This document shows positions 18,231 to 26,404 of a stretch of 64,000 nt of DNA, piece after piece; the first letter of the stretch is position 1, and each line of letters opens with the position of its first letter. A program made the translations under genes and the position numbers. A model generated the notes under the pieces. That model did not search any database and was not told where the DNA came from. It saw nothing but the letters and a program-made list of their open reading frames with translations. The stretch comes from an uncultured Flavobacteriaceae bacterium (lineage in GTDB: Bacteria > Bacteroidota > Bacteroidia > Flavobacteriales > Flavobacteriaceae), in assembly GCA_943787365.1 (NCBI GenBank), contig CALSMD010000005.1:124001-188000 (forward strand), in the 5' to 3' direction.

Positions 18231-19295
18231 TTATTCATCTATAAGCCCATCTAAAAAGTCATCCAATCCATTTGCTTTTGCGTATTCCAGTGTTTTGATG
18301 CCGGCATTCATCAGTTTTTTAATGTTTTCTGGCGAAGCATCAGACATGTCAGCAGCGTAATTTTGATCTTCTTTTGGCGTATCAATCCGCATATAGGCAC
18401 CAGGATCATTCGGCTGGAGGGTTCCATTGATCTCATTCATTTGAAAAGCCACCGTATCAATACTTCCATCCATCATAATATCTGGGATGGTCTTTGCCCA
18501 TTTCAAGAGACTCCAATTAGCGCTTTTTTCTTTTCTCTTAAGTTGAAATCCACCGCCTCCAGTACCGATGGATAAAATATACATCTGTTTTGCGGAGGGT
18601 TCATTGTTATTTCGGTCTTCAAAGTTTGTGTTTCTAACTTCTGCGTATGCACACATTGTAGGGTTGTTGGCAAATACGCCACCGTCCAAATTTATCATGT
18701 CAACCAACGCCTTATTTTCTTGGACGTTTGCTGCCATATTTTTTATTTTTGCTGGAGGAAAATAGGTTGGCGCTGCTGAGGTTGATCGTAAAACGTCCCG
18801 TACATAAAACTCCCTTTTAGAAGTGTCTTCATCGCTTGTAAAAAAGAAAGAAGACTTGGTATTCATATTATAAGTGGTAATAAGACAGGGTTTCATGAGC
18901 GCACTGATCCGAAGATTTCCAAATTTCTGTTTTAGTAAATTCTCTAAATTTCGAGGGCTAAACAAGGTCGCACTTCTGAGTCCCCACAATCGTTTCCAAT
19001 TACTAATCTTTGAGGCGTTAAAAATACCGTAGCCTTCTTTCACATAAAAATCCAATGCTTCTGAAGCAGCATATTTTGCTTTGGTCTGATCTCCATCCTG
19101 AGGGGTTAAATAAATAGCTGTTAGGATGCCTCCCGTACTCGTTCCAGAAATAAAGTCAAAGTGATCGGCAATAGTAGTTCCGGGTATTTTTTTCTCTAGA
19201 TATTCCTCGATGTATTTAATAATAGTTGCAGGAATGATGCCTCTAATACCTCCGCCATCTAAGGTGAGAATGCGTACTTTTTTCTTGTTTTTCAT
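18231..19295 (-). CDS. Patatin-like phospholipase
   Basis: 354 aa. The oxyanion loop DGGGIRG is at residues 13-19, the nucleophile is S53 in GTSTGG, and the catalytic aspartate is D204 in LDGGVFANNP. The full catalytic dyad is therefore present. Patatin-like enzymes hydrolyse acyl chains of membrane lipids. Relatives act as effectors in CBASS defence, but no cyclic-nucleotide synthase is nearby, so that role is not supported here. The first 44 codons are duplicated upstream in a dead copy at 19460-19591. No promoter is recognised. Confidence 0.92.
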   Translation of the reverse strand: MKNKKKVRILTLDGGGIRGIIPATIIKYIEEYLEKKIPGTTIADHFDFISGTSTGGILTAIYLTPQDGDQTKAKYAASEALDFYVKEGYGIFNASKISNWKRLWGLRSATLFSPRNLENLLKQKFGNLRISALMKPCLITTYNMNTKSSFFFTSDEDTSKREFYVRDVLRSTSAAPTYFPPAKIKNMAANVQENKALVDMINLDGGVFANNPTMCAYAEVRNTNFEDRNNNEPSAKQMYILSIGTGGGGFQLKRKEKSANWSLLKWAKTIPDIMMDGSIDTVAFQMNEINGTLQPNDPGAYMRIDTPKEDQNYAADMSDASPENIKKLMNAGIKTLEYAKANGLDDFLDGLIDE

Positions 19296-19358
19296 AACAG
19301 TTATTATTTGTAGAATTCAACACAATTTCTGTGTCAAAAATCGTTCCGAAAATTGGCT
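19163..19358. repeat. Direct repeat copy A (patatin 5' end plus nuclease tail)
   Basis: About 196 bp nearly identical to 19459-19653. It covers the first 44 codons of the intact patatin gene plus 60 bp upstream that encode, on the minus strand, the tail SERFLTQKLC of the DUF1016 remnant. The main differences are a few point changes and a short replaced stretch just before the ATG. Confidence 0.9.
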
Positions 19359-19436
19359 TTGCTGTTGTAAGAAATTGAAGGTTCGATGCAGTCAATCTTT
19401 CATATTGATGTTAGTTTTCTTGTACTCTAACCACAC

Positions 19437-19458
19437 GAAAGATTCGTGCGGGAGCGGG
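19437..19458 (-). repeat. Boundary motif copy 3
   Basis: On the minus strand this reads CCCGCTCCCGCACGAATC and is followed by TTTCGTG, which pairs partly with it. It is fused directly to codon 44 of the dead patatin copy. It resembles motifs at 19967-19990 and, more weakly, the tails of the two units at 18109-18230. Confidence 0.6.
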
Positions 19459-19653
19459 GATCGGCAATAGTAGTTCCGGGTATTTTTTTCTCTAGATATT
19501 CCTCAATGTATTTAATAATAGTAGCAGGAATGATGCCTCTAATGCCTCCGCCATCTAAGGTGAGAATGCGTACTTTTTTCTTGTTTTTCATGTATTTATT
19601 ATTTGTAGAATTCAACACAATTTCTGTGTCAAAAATCGTTCCGAAAATTGGCT
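19459..19653. repeat. Direct repeat copy B
   Basis: 195 bp, the partner of 19163-19358, 296 bp further on. It sits between the boundary motif at 19437-19458 and the intact part of the DUF1016 remnant, of which it forms the 3' end. Confidence 0.9.
19460..19591 (-). pseudogene. Truncated duplicate of the patatin gene 5' end
   Basis: The ATG at 19591 starts 44 codons encoding the same residues as the intact patatin protein (through TTIAD). After that the sequence switches abruptly to the boundary repeat, and the frame ends at 19427 with a foreign tail (PRSRTNLSCG). The nucleophile serine and the rest of the enzyme are missing, so it cannot be active. Confidence 0.88.
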
Positions 19654-19913
19654 CATTCTTCGGAGGTTGCGAAGTTCAAAATTATTTCCATAGTGTTCAC
19701 TCAAATGTGTGGACACAGTCGACATAATTTGCTTGCTATATTCCGCACGTTTATGATCTCACACAAAATCGTTGAGGTGTTTACCAATCGGCCAAAATAA
19801 CAGGGTGAGCGTACGATTTGCTTGAGTTGCAATTTTACTTTGACTTTGCCAACGAGTTCAGACAATTTATTTAACAACTCTTGCTCATTGTTTTTCAGGA
19901 GTGCTTTGCTCAT
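19612..19913 (-). pseudogene. DUF1016 (YhcG-type, PDDEXK family) nuclease remnant
   Basis: The ATG at 19913 opens MSKALLKNNEQELLNKLSEL and then loses frame near 19833-19845. In the next frame the family pattern continues: TLTLLFWPIGKHLNDFV, a TGA at 19759-19761, then RAEYSKQIMSTVS, NNFELRNLRRMSQF and SERF. It ends at TGA 19612. These match the DUF1016 N-terminal domain (sequences like RAEYGKQIV and NLRRM-x-QF). The C-terminal nuclease domain is absent. One frameshift, one nonsense codon and truncation make it dead. The family is often found with restriction and phage-defence genes. Confidence 0.82.
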
Positions 19914-19960
19914 TAAGTGTGATGCTTTTGTTTTGTGTTTCTATGGTACTTGGCAGCTGT

Positions 19961-19990
19961 GTAACACACGAAAGGATTCGTGTGTTAGCG
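19961..19990 (-). repeat. Boundary motif copy 4 (perfect hairpin)
   Basis: Arms TAACACACGAA and TTCGTGTGTTA pair perfectly over 11 bp around a 4-nt loop. On the minus strand the motif CCGCTAACACACGAATCC starts about 10 bp past the stop of the dndE-ATPase gene. It has no T run, so it is a poor intrinsic terminator. Confidence 0.75.
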
Positions 19991-19999
19991 GTGGAATAA

Positions 20000-21580
20000 T
20001 CACTTATTGTTTTCCCAAAATTGATTCAATTTAAGTAATTTACCCTTGTCAAATTCTTTAATATTTGAAATTGCTTGACCTGATTCTATTTTTTCTAGAC
20101 TTCTTGCTCCTGCGATTCCCTCTTTTTCACTAAAACCTAGAAATTTATTTATGGCTTTAGAATTTATTTTATCCTTTATATTGAGTAAAAATGACATCTC
20201 ACAATTGCTTGAGAAATCAAAACCTGGTTGATTAAACTCCGCAATTCCTTGTGACACTAATACTACTGCAACACCTTTTGAACGAATTTCCCTTAAAATC
20301 TTATCAAGTATTTCTTGATATTTTTTCTCTTTAAATATCACGTGAGCTTCATCAATTAATAGTACATAGCGCATACCGCGATAACCATTTTCTGTAGGCG
20401 TGCTTTCCATATTCATAAACGTATTGTAAATATAATTTATGATTAAAAAAAGCGAAGTGAAGCGCACAGAATTTGAAAGGTCGCCCGAAAGAGATAGATA
20501 GATGTTTTCATTTAAAAAAGATTTACCAGTTTTTTCTTCTGAAAAGATGTTATAACGACTTAACTCATCAATAATTTCGGTAAGTGTATCTCTTTTGTCT
20601 CCAACAATGTCCAACAGGTTTTCATTGATTTCTGGCATAGTTGGATATTCTCCAGTTTTTTTAGCATGAAAACTTTCCAATACAGCTTCTCTCAGATAGC
20701 CACGCTGTTTAGGTCCAAGATTTGAGTATTTACAAATAATATCGACAAACTTGTCAATGCCCATCTGTCTATCTGTTTCGTTTATTGTGTCAATAAACGA
20801 TAATGGATTGACCGGAAACGGAGTTGATGGGACATCTACAAAAGTTGCTTTTGTTTTATTAAAAAATGGCTTATAAGACTTTAAATCATCGTCTTTTAGT
20901 CCTTTGAAATCCAAATATATAAAGCTGACGTGATGATTGGATTCTTGACTTATTTGGTTAAGAAGTTCGAGTGCAAATTGTGTTTTACCAGTACCTGATG
21001 CACCCGCAATTGCAATATGTGAATTATTGTAAACATTTGTATTATTGAATTTTAATGTAATAGGTTCTTTATTTTCAATAGTTGACCCAATATTTAGATT
21101 AATAGGTTCTTTAAAAAAACTTTTTTCAATATTTTGATTGTTGTTTCTTACTGCATTAAGATTTACTTCAACACTACTTAAAAACTCTATTCCTTTATCT
21201 AAATGACCAATTAAAAAGTCAAAGAATGTGTAGTTTTTACTATTCGAAAATAGATTGTCCATTAATTCTAAACCGTGGTCAATATGAAGTTTAACGTATT
21301 TAGGGATATTTTCATCCGTTTTGTAAATACCATAATACTGGCAAATTCCAGCAATATAAAAATCGCGGTGTTTTGCATCAAAAAGGATATGGTCTTTATA
21401 TTCTTTACCTTTTGAATCATATAAGTTAAAATCGTTAGAGGTGAATTTCTTGCCATTTAATAATGAGTAGCCTAAAGCTATACGAGCAATTACATTTTCT
21501 TTTGTCCCCGTTGGAAGTTTACTTGTGAGACTACGTACAATTCCTTGGTTTTCTGCTGAAGTTCTAATATTAATCTGCAT
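20000..21580 (-). CDS. dndE: DndE domain fused to HerA/FtsK-like ATPase
   Basis: 526 aa. Residues 1-110 (IRTSAENQGIVRSLTSKL ... KYVKLHIDHGLELMDNL) match the pattern of DndE, the small DNA-binding partner in DNA phosphorothioation. Normal DndE stops there at about 110-130 aa. Here it continues into an ATPase of the DUF87/HerA type, with Walker A GASGTGKT at 193-200, Walker B YVLLIDEAH at 405-413, and a later VVLVSQGIAEF sensor-like strand. The start overlaps dndD by 11 bp. HerA-like ATPases translocate DNA, so the fusion may couple modification to DNA movement or restriction (inference). DndE identity is from pattern recognition. Confidence 0.8.
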   Translation of the reverse strand: MQINIRTSAENQGIVRSLTSKLPTGTKENVIARIALGYSLLNGKKFTSNDFNLYDSKGKEYKDHILFDAKHRDFYIAGICQYYGIYKTDENIPKYVKLHIDHGLELMDNLFSNSKNYTFFDFLIGHLDKGIEFLSSVEVNLNAVRNNNQNIEKSFFKEPINLNIGSTIENKEPITLKFNNTNVYNNSHIAIAGASGTGKTQFALELLNQISQESNHHVSFIYLDFKGLKDDDLKSYKPFFNKTKATFVDVPSTPFPVNPLSFIDTINETDRQMGIDKFVDIICKYSNLGPKQRGYLREAVLESFHAKKTGEYPTMPEINENLLDIVGDKRDTLTEIIDELSRYNIFSEEKTGKSFLNENIYLSLSGDLSNSVRFTSLFLIINYIYNTFMNMESTPTENGYRGMRYVLLIDEAHVIFKEKKYQEILDKILREIRSKGVAVVLVSQGIAEFNQPGFDFSSNCEMSFLLNIKDKINSKAINKFLGFSEKEGIAGARSLEKIESGQAISNIKEFDKGKLLKLNQFWENNK

Positions 21581-23684
21581 AGAGTTCGTCGTATTTAGTT
21601 AATAGATTGTTTGGGGTGGCTTCAATAAATTTGGAAGCGTCTGTGCTATAGTTATGAATTAGATATACCTTACTCATTTTAGGCTTTAAAAGATTGAATT
21701 CAGGAACTGTTAATTCTTTATGAAGCAAAGGAAATAATACAACTTGTTTTGAAACGTTAGGGTAAAATTCTTTGATTATATTTTGAGCGTGGTCTGCATC
21801 GAATTTTTGCATTGGAGAATCAATGAATACAGGGAATTCAATGTCAGATTCATCTACAAGTGCTTTAAGTAAAGCAGAAGCATACATCTGCCTTTCGCCC
21901 ATTGAAAGAGAACTTTTATCAATTTTTTCTTTACGAGCGTTATATAAACTGATATCAACGTCATCCCCAGCTTGATTAATATCAACGGAAATATTTTTAA
22001 TAAAATCTTTTTTGTGAAGTAGGATGTTTAATTCACTTAAAATATTTTCTTCAAGAGATTTTTTCTTTTCCTCTTTGAATGATTTTATAAAAACTTTAAG
22101 TTTATTGATAATATCTTGGGCTTTAGCATCTTTATCGGAATACTTACGAGAATTATCAATTTTCTTCCTTAATTCTTCTTGACGTTGTTTAAGAGTTTTC
22201 TTATTGTTCTTAAATGTTCCGATTTTTTCCTTTAGTTCACGAATTTCAAGTTCGATAGTCAAAACTCTTGAATCTAATTTTTCTTTTTCTGCTCTTAAAT
22301 TAGAGATATGCTCATCTTCTGCATCTTTTTCAGCATCTCTAATTTTTCTTCGGATACCATCAATTGATTTTTTAGTGCGTAGATATTCATCGTTTAAACT
22401 AGTAAACTTACTTTTAAACGAATGTTTTAAAGTATTTAATAAAGTGTTAAATTCGTTGATCTCTGTGTCTGAAAAATCGTGCAAAGGTTTGAAATTGTTA
22501 GGTAATTCTGGCGTTTCTGAAAAGAAATATTTTTTAACTAAAGAACTAATATGTTTCTCGTAAAAGTTGCGGATATCAGTTGGAATAACAGTTGGGAAGC
22601 TTTTCTTTTTCTCTTCTAAGTCGTCTAGGATGTTTTTCGTCTTATAGTCAACATCTTCTTGTATTAATTTAGAATCTCGATATTCTTTTTCGTTGCCAAG
22701 TTGCATCGAAACTTCCATTAGAGTTTCTCCAGCTAAACCAAATGGAATTAAATCGAACAATTCTTTAAGGTCACTTTGCAAACGCCCCATTGTTTCATTT
22801 AAAACACTTTCTACGTCTTTTAACTTGTTTAGCTGCTCCAAAGTCATTTTATTACCCTCGGAAATTAATTTTCTTTGAATATCATTTGATGCGTTTGCTT
22901 TTTCAATTTTTTCCTCGTCAAGTAGTTTAACTTCCGCTTCAATACTTTCAATTTCAATGTCAGCATTGTCAATATTTGCTATAATTGAATTTAACTCTGT
23001 TTTTTCTCGTGGTTTTGCGGATTTCTTTCGGTAATCATCTTGGATGTTTTCTAATTGTTCTTTTAAGTCTTCGTATTTTTTTATACCCAAAACTTCCGTG
23101 TACGCTTTACTTAATAATCTTCTTTGTTCAGGTGAATTTATTTCGGCGAGAGCAACTATTTTCTCAGCATCAAAAAAGAAGAATTTAGCAATTTCAATAG
23201 GTAATATATAATCACGAATAAAGATTTCTTCGCCTTGCTGACCATCTGTTGTAAGGTCTAGTATCAATTCGTTTTCGAAACCATCTACTAAAACTTCAAC
23301 TTTGTCTCGTGTACTAGTCACTGTGTCAAAAGAACGGGTTATTTTAATTTCTTTACAAGGTATTTCTTGAATTTTCACATCGTTAAATGTAACTGAAACT
23401 GAAAATTTTGTTTCACCCTCTACATTTGCTAAACTATTTAAACTGTTACCAATATATTTGCCATAACCTCCTTTGTCTGAAATTTCCTTTAAATAGAGTT
23501 CATCAACATTTTGCATTTGCTTCCCATAAAGGCACCAAACCAAGGACATAAGAAACGTGGTTTTACCAAAACCATTTTTACCACTAATAATAGCAATATT
23601 TTTATCAGTTTCTGGTGAAAGGTCAATTTTATTTTTCCCTTTATAGATTCTGAAATTATTAAGTTCAATTTCTCTTATAAACAT
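21570..23684 (-). CDS. dndD: DNA phosphorothioation ATPase DndD (SMC/RecF-like)
   Basis: 704 aa. The N-terminal Walker A GKNGFGKTT is at residues 35-43, with long heptad-rich coiled coils at about 200-560. The C-terminal ABC signature LSMGERQMY is at 593-601 and Walker B FPVFIDSPM at about 617-625. The opening MFIREIELNNFRIYKG is typical of DndD, the SMC-like ATPase thought to open or remodel DNA for sulfur insertion. It lies 3 bp after dndC and overlaps dndE by 11 bp. A generic RecF/SbcC-like ATPase would be the alternative, but the context makes DndD much more likely. Confidence 0.92.
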   Translation of the reverse strand: MFIREIELNNFRIYKGKNKIDLSPETDKNIAIISGKNGFGKTTFLMSLVWCLYGKQMQNVDELYLKEISDKGGYGKYIGNSLNSLANVEGETKFSVSVTFNDVKIQEIPCKEIKITRSFDTVTSTRDKVEVLVDGFENELILDLTTDGQQGEEIFIRDYILPIEIAKFFFFDAEKIVALAEINSPEQRRLLSKAYTEVLGIKKYEDLKEQLENIQDDYRKKSAKPREKTELNSIIANIDNADIEIESIEAEVKLLDEEKIEKANASNDIQRKLISEGNKMTLEQLNKLKDVESVLNETMGRLQSDLKELFDLIPFGLAGETLMEVSMQLGNEKEYRDSKLIQEDVDYKTKNILDDLEEKKKSFPTVIPTDIRNFYEKHISSLVKKYFFSETPELPNNFKPLHDFSDTEINEFNTLLNTLKHSFKSKFTSLNDEYLRTKKSIDGIRRKIRDAEKDAEDEHISNLRAEKEKLDSRVLTIELEIRELKEKIGTFKNNKKTLKQRQEELRKKIDNSRKYSDKDAKAQDIINKLKVFIKSFKEEKKKSLEENILSELNILLHKKDFIKNISVDINQAGDDVDISLYNARKEKIDKSSLSMGERQMYASALLKALVDESDIEFPVFIDSPMQKFDADHAQNIIKEFYPNVSKQVVLFPLLHKELTVPEFNLLKPKMSKVYLIHNYSTDASKFIEATPNNLLTKYDELYAD

Positions 23685-23687
23685 CTT

Positions 23688-25013
23688 TTATACTTTATTT
23701 ATATATTCCTCAATCTTATTTTCGATGTCACTTTTAAGACCTCGTTTTTTGTTAAGTAATGCTTTATTTTTTTGAAGCATTAATAATTCTTGAATAAGCT
23801 CAAAATCTCTTGAGTTTTTTTCGCAAGATTTTTTGAGTAACTCTAACTCTTTTTCTTGCTTTTTGTTCTGTTTTTCCATATTTATGTTTGTGTTATAATT
23901 GTTATGGTAAATATTTGAAACCGTGTAATTGAAAATCAAATCTCGATACCATAACGTTTGTATTGCAACTAATTCCTGATTTGTAATTAGTTCAACATGT
24001 GGTCTGTCAATTTGAATTTCTTTTTGAGCAGATAATACTTTTTCTAAAACTGTTGCTCTATATTTAGGAGTGTATGGCCCCATCCCGTTAATTGCATCCG
24101 CTCCGTTTCTCCGCTTTGGCATCCTATTTTCTATAATATTACGCTCGTTAAACAATTGGTTTCTAAATTCAAGTAAAGGACGTAGCCAAGTCAGACCATT
24201 CTCAATTAGGGCACTCATTGACTTATCTTTTTTTACAACCGTGCATACCCAGCATCCAAATCTACTTTGCCCACATGATTTATGTTCTTTATCCGTAATA
24301 ACTGTAGGGCATTCGTAATCATCTGCGCTTGCGTCAGAGTATATTTGAAACAATTCTGAATTATCGGCTTTCCAAGGGGAGGGCATTGTGTTTATAATAT
24401 ACCAAACCTCATCCAATGTTAGATTTCGAATTGGAGCATACATAAAAGTATTTGCCTGTGATGGATGCTTGGTAAGTCGTTTGCCTTTTATAGCGTGTTT
24501 TTTCATGGACTTTGCACGTTGTACACTTTCGGCAGTCCTTGTGCCGATTAGTATGACAGCTTCTCCAAATTCGTTTACTTGTTCTAAAATAAACCTTGAT
24601 GTAGGTTTAATTTTTAATCGTTCAGTACACCAACGGAAAGCATTATTTGGAGCGGGATAACCACGTCCAATTAGATTTACCCAAAATGAATCTTCTAGTC
24701 TTGGAATTGTTTTAACGACGTATACGGGTATTCCTTGGTCCCTTGCTGCAATTTCAATTTTATCCAACACTCTGTATACATATTCAGTTATTACAGGGTT
24801 TTCAACCATTGTATCATTACAAACTACGTAAATATCACGTTTTACAATTCCTGTTAATTCTTTGATTTGTGTGATTGCTTCCCAGACAAGCTGAAGCATT
24901 ACTGTAGAATCTTTGCCTCCACTAAAGCCAATAATCCACGGACGTTTAGTTTTGTCTGCGTACAGATACTGATCAATTATTTCTTCTATAATGTGTTGTG
25001 TGAATCTTAACAT
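23688..25013 (-). CDS. dndC: DNA phosphorothioation sulfurtransferase DndC
   Basis: 441 aa. The ATP-pyrophosphatase loop is FSGGKDS at residues 30-36, as in PAPS reductases. RWCTERLKIKP (C129), C235, and CGQSRFGCWVC (C247, C254, C257) supply cysteines for the Fe-S cluster and sulfur transfer. DndC adenylates the DNA backbone phosphate and delivers sulfur. The C-terminal 70 residues are a charged, probably coiled-coil tail. It is the first gene of the operon. No cysteine desulfurase (DndA) or DndB regulator accompanies it in the window. Confidence 0.93.
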   Translation of the reverse strand: MLRFTQHIIEEIIDQYLYADKTKRPWIIGFSGGKDSTVMLQLVWEAITQIKELTGIVKRDIYVVCNDTMVENPVITEYVYRVLDKIEIAARDQGIPVYVVKTIPRLEDSFWVNLIGRGYPAPNNAFRWCTERLKIKPTSRFILEQVNEFGEAVILIGTRTAESVQRAKSMKKHAIKGKRLTKHPSQANTFMYAPIRNLTLDEVWYIINTMPSPWKADNSELFQIYSDASADDYECPTVITDKEHKSCGQSRFGCWVCTVVKKDKSMSALIENGLTWLRPLLEFRNQLFNERNIIENRMPKRRNGADAINGMGPYTPKYRATVLEKVLSAQKEIQIDRPHVELITNQELVAIQTLWYRDLIFNYTVSNIYHNNYNTNINMEKQNKKQEKELELLKKSCEKNSRDFELIQELLMLQKNKALLNKKRGLKSDIENKIEEYINKV

Positions 25014-25100
25014 GTTAGGGCATATAAGTAGTTAATTTTATTTTAGTGTTGGTGAAAAGCATCTTTTTCATTCTTTTCAGTATTAGCGTTAAGTCTTCAT

Positions 25101-25108
25101 CAAAAATA
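25101..25108 (-). promoter_or_regulatory. Promoter -7 box for the dnd operon
   Basis: Minus-strand TATTTTTG (TAnnTTTG), 87 bp upstream of the dndC ATG, leaving a leader of about 80 nt. No TTTG at the usual -33 spacing. Confidence 0.35.
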
Positions 25109-25457
25109 TCGTTGATGTTTACGAGTTTCCTTTTTCAGTAAAACATCCATTGCTTAGTATTATATTTCCTCTAAAATTTATATAAAAAACTCCCTCCATT
25201 CGGTTAAATTCTTTTTGAAGATTCAGACTGGGGCCTCAATCAAAAATTGAAATTAAAATATTTTATTTAATATCCAATAAATATGGCACTTTATTTTTAT
25301 AAATAGCTGGTAGTGTTTATCTTAAATAGTTAAACATTAAACAAAACTGTAATATATTACAATTAAATAATTATTTTTTATGGAAACATGAAATTTGGCT
25401 CGTCTTACAAAACCCGTTTTTTAGCAAGAAATTAGTAAAACTTAAAGATATAGTTGA

Positions 25458-25465
25458 TATTTTTG
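25458..25465 (+). promoter_or_regulatory. Promoter -7 box abutting idi
   Basis: TATTTTTG (TAnnTTTG) ends 4 bp before the first idi ATG (25470). If used, the mRNA would be leaderless or nearly so. Confidence 0.45.
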
Positions 25466-25469
25466 TGGC

Positions 25470-26009
25470 ATGATGGAAGAACGGGTCATTCTTGTGAATG
25501 CACAGGACGAACAAATAGGCACCATGCCAAAAATGGAAGCACATGAAAAGGCGGTCTTGCACCGAGCGTTTTCGGTGTTTATATTTAATGCCAAAAATGA
25601 ATTGATGCTGCAACAACGCGCGGCTCATAAATACCATTCGCCGCTGTTGTGGACCAATACCTGCTGTTCTCACCAACGGGTTGGAGAATCCAATTTGGAA
25701 GCCGGCACACGCCGTTTGCAAGAAGAAATGGGTTTTGTGACCCCTCTCAAAGAAACCACTTGGTTTATTTACAAAGCGCCTTTTGACAATGGGCTCACCG
25801 AACACGAATTGGACCACATTATGGTGGGCAATTATGAAGCGGCACCCGTCATCAATACGGAAGAAGTGGAAGCCTGGAAATGGATGCCTTTGGAAGCCGT
25901 CAAAGCCGATATCAAACTGCAGCCAGCTCTGTACACCGAATGGTTTAAAATCATATTTGAAAAATTTTACGAACATATAAATACCACCAATGAAAGTCAC
26001 CATAAGTAG
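25470..26009 (+). CDS. idi: Isopentenyl-diphosphate delta-isomerase, type 1
   Basis: 179 aa Nudix-fold enzyme that interconverts isopentenyl and dimethylallyl diphosphate for isoprenoid and quinone synthesis. The active-site cysteine is in LLWTNTCCSHQR (about 59-70) and the metal and catalytic glutamates are in RRLQEEMGF and TEHELDHI. Two adjacent ATGs (25470, 25473) are both possible starts. It overlaps queD by 20 bp. A long open frame on the opposite strand here is a shadow. Confidence 0.96.
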   Translation: MMEERVILVNAQDEQIGTMPKMEAHEKAVLHRAFSVFIFNAKNELMLQQRAAHKYHSPLLWTNTCCSHQRVGESNLEAGTRRLQEEMGFVTPLKETTWFIYKAPFDNGLTEHELDHIMVGNYEAAPVINTEEVEAWKWMPLEAVKADIKLQPALYTEWFKIIFEKFYEHINTTNESHHK

Positions 26010-26400
26010 AAAAGCACATTTTAATGCCGCCCATAGATTGTACCGTCCCGATTGGAGTTTTGAAAAAAACGATGCCATTTTTGGGAAATGCAACAACCCT
26101 AATTTTCACGGGCACAATTACGACCTTACGGTCAGTGTGACGGGAGAGATCGATCCAGAAACAGGGTATGTGATGGACGTTAAAATCCTGAAAGACTTTA
26201 TCAAATCGGAAGTAGAAGATGCGTTTGATCATAAGAATTTAAACTTGGACGTGCCAGAATTTAAAGATTTAAACCCGACTGCCGAAAACATTGTGGTGGT
26301 CATTTACGATAAGCTAAAAGCCGTCCTCGAATCTAATTTAGATTTGGAAGTGACGCTTTATGAAACCCCTCGTAATTTTGTGACTTACTCTGGAAACTAA
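25990..26400 (+). CDS. queD: 6-carboxytetrahydropterin synthase / 6-pyruvoyl-tetrahydropterin synthase homologue
   Basis: 136 aa, with zinc-ligand histidines in HFNAAHRL (near residue 15) and FHGHNYDL (about 37-44) and the catalytic acid in LYETPRN near the C-terminus. QueD makes 6-carboxytetrahydropterin on the way to queuosine. PTPS-like activity for pterin synthesis is the alternative. It overlaps idi by 20 bp and is followed 4 bp later by manA. Confidence 0.92.
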   Translation: MKVTISRKAHFNAAHRLYRPDWSFEKNDAIFGKCNNPNFHGHNYDLTVSVTGEIDPETGYVMDVKILKDFIKSEVEDAFDHKNLNLDVPEFKDLNPTAENIVVVIYDKLKAVLESNLDLEVTLYETPRNFVTYSGN

Positions 26401-26404
26401 GCTT

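Larger units (their letters stand above)
25014..25469. other. AT-rich spacer at the right edge of the accessory island
   Basis: 456 bp with no credible gene in either direction. It contains the dnd -7 box at 25101-25108 and the idi -7 box at 25458-25465. I see no integrase, tRNA or direct repeat that would mark an island junction. Confidence 0.6.

Noticed and set aside
18231-19295. CBASS effector (CapV-like) patatin
   Set aside because: No CD-NTase, Cap2 or Cap3 gene nearby. Patatin-like enzymes are widespread outside CBASS.
18083-19990. Integron attC array
   Set aside because: The motifs share CTAAC-type cores and sit behind genes, but no GTTRRRY partner site closes each unit, the hairpin at 19961-19990 is far shorter than known attC sites, and no integron integrase is in the window.
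25371-26096. Minus-strand open frame of 241 codons
   Set aside because: It lies antisense to idi and queD, both clear genes, and its translation is rich in F, H and W with no recognisable domain.
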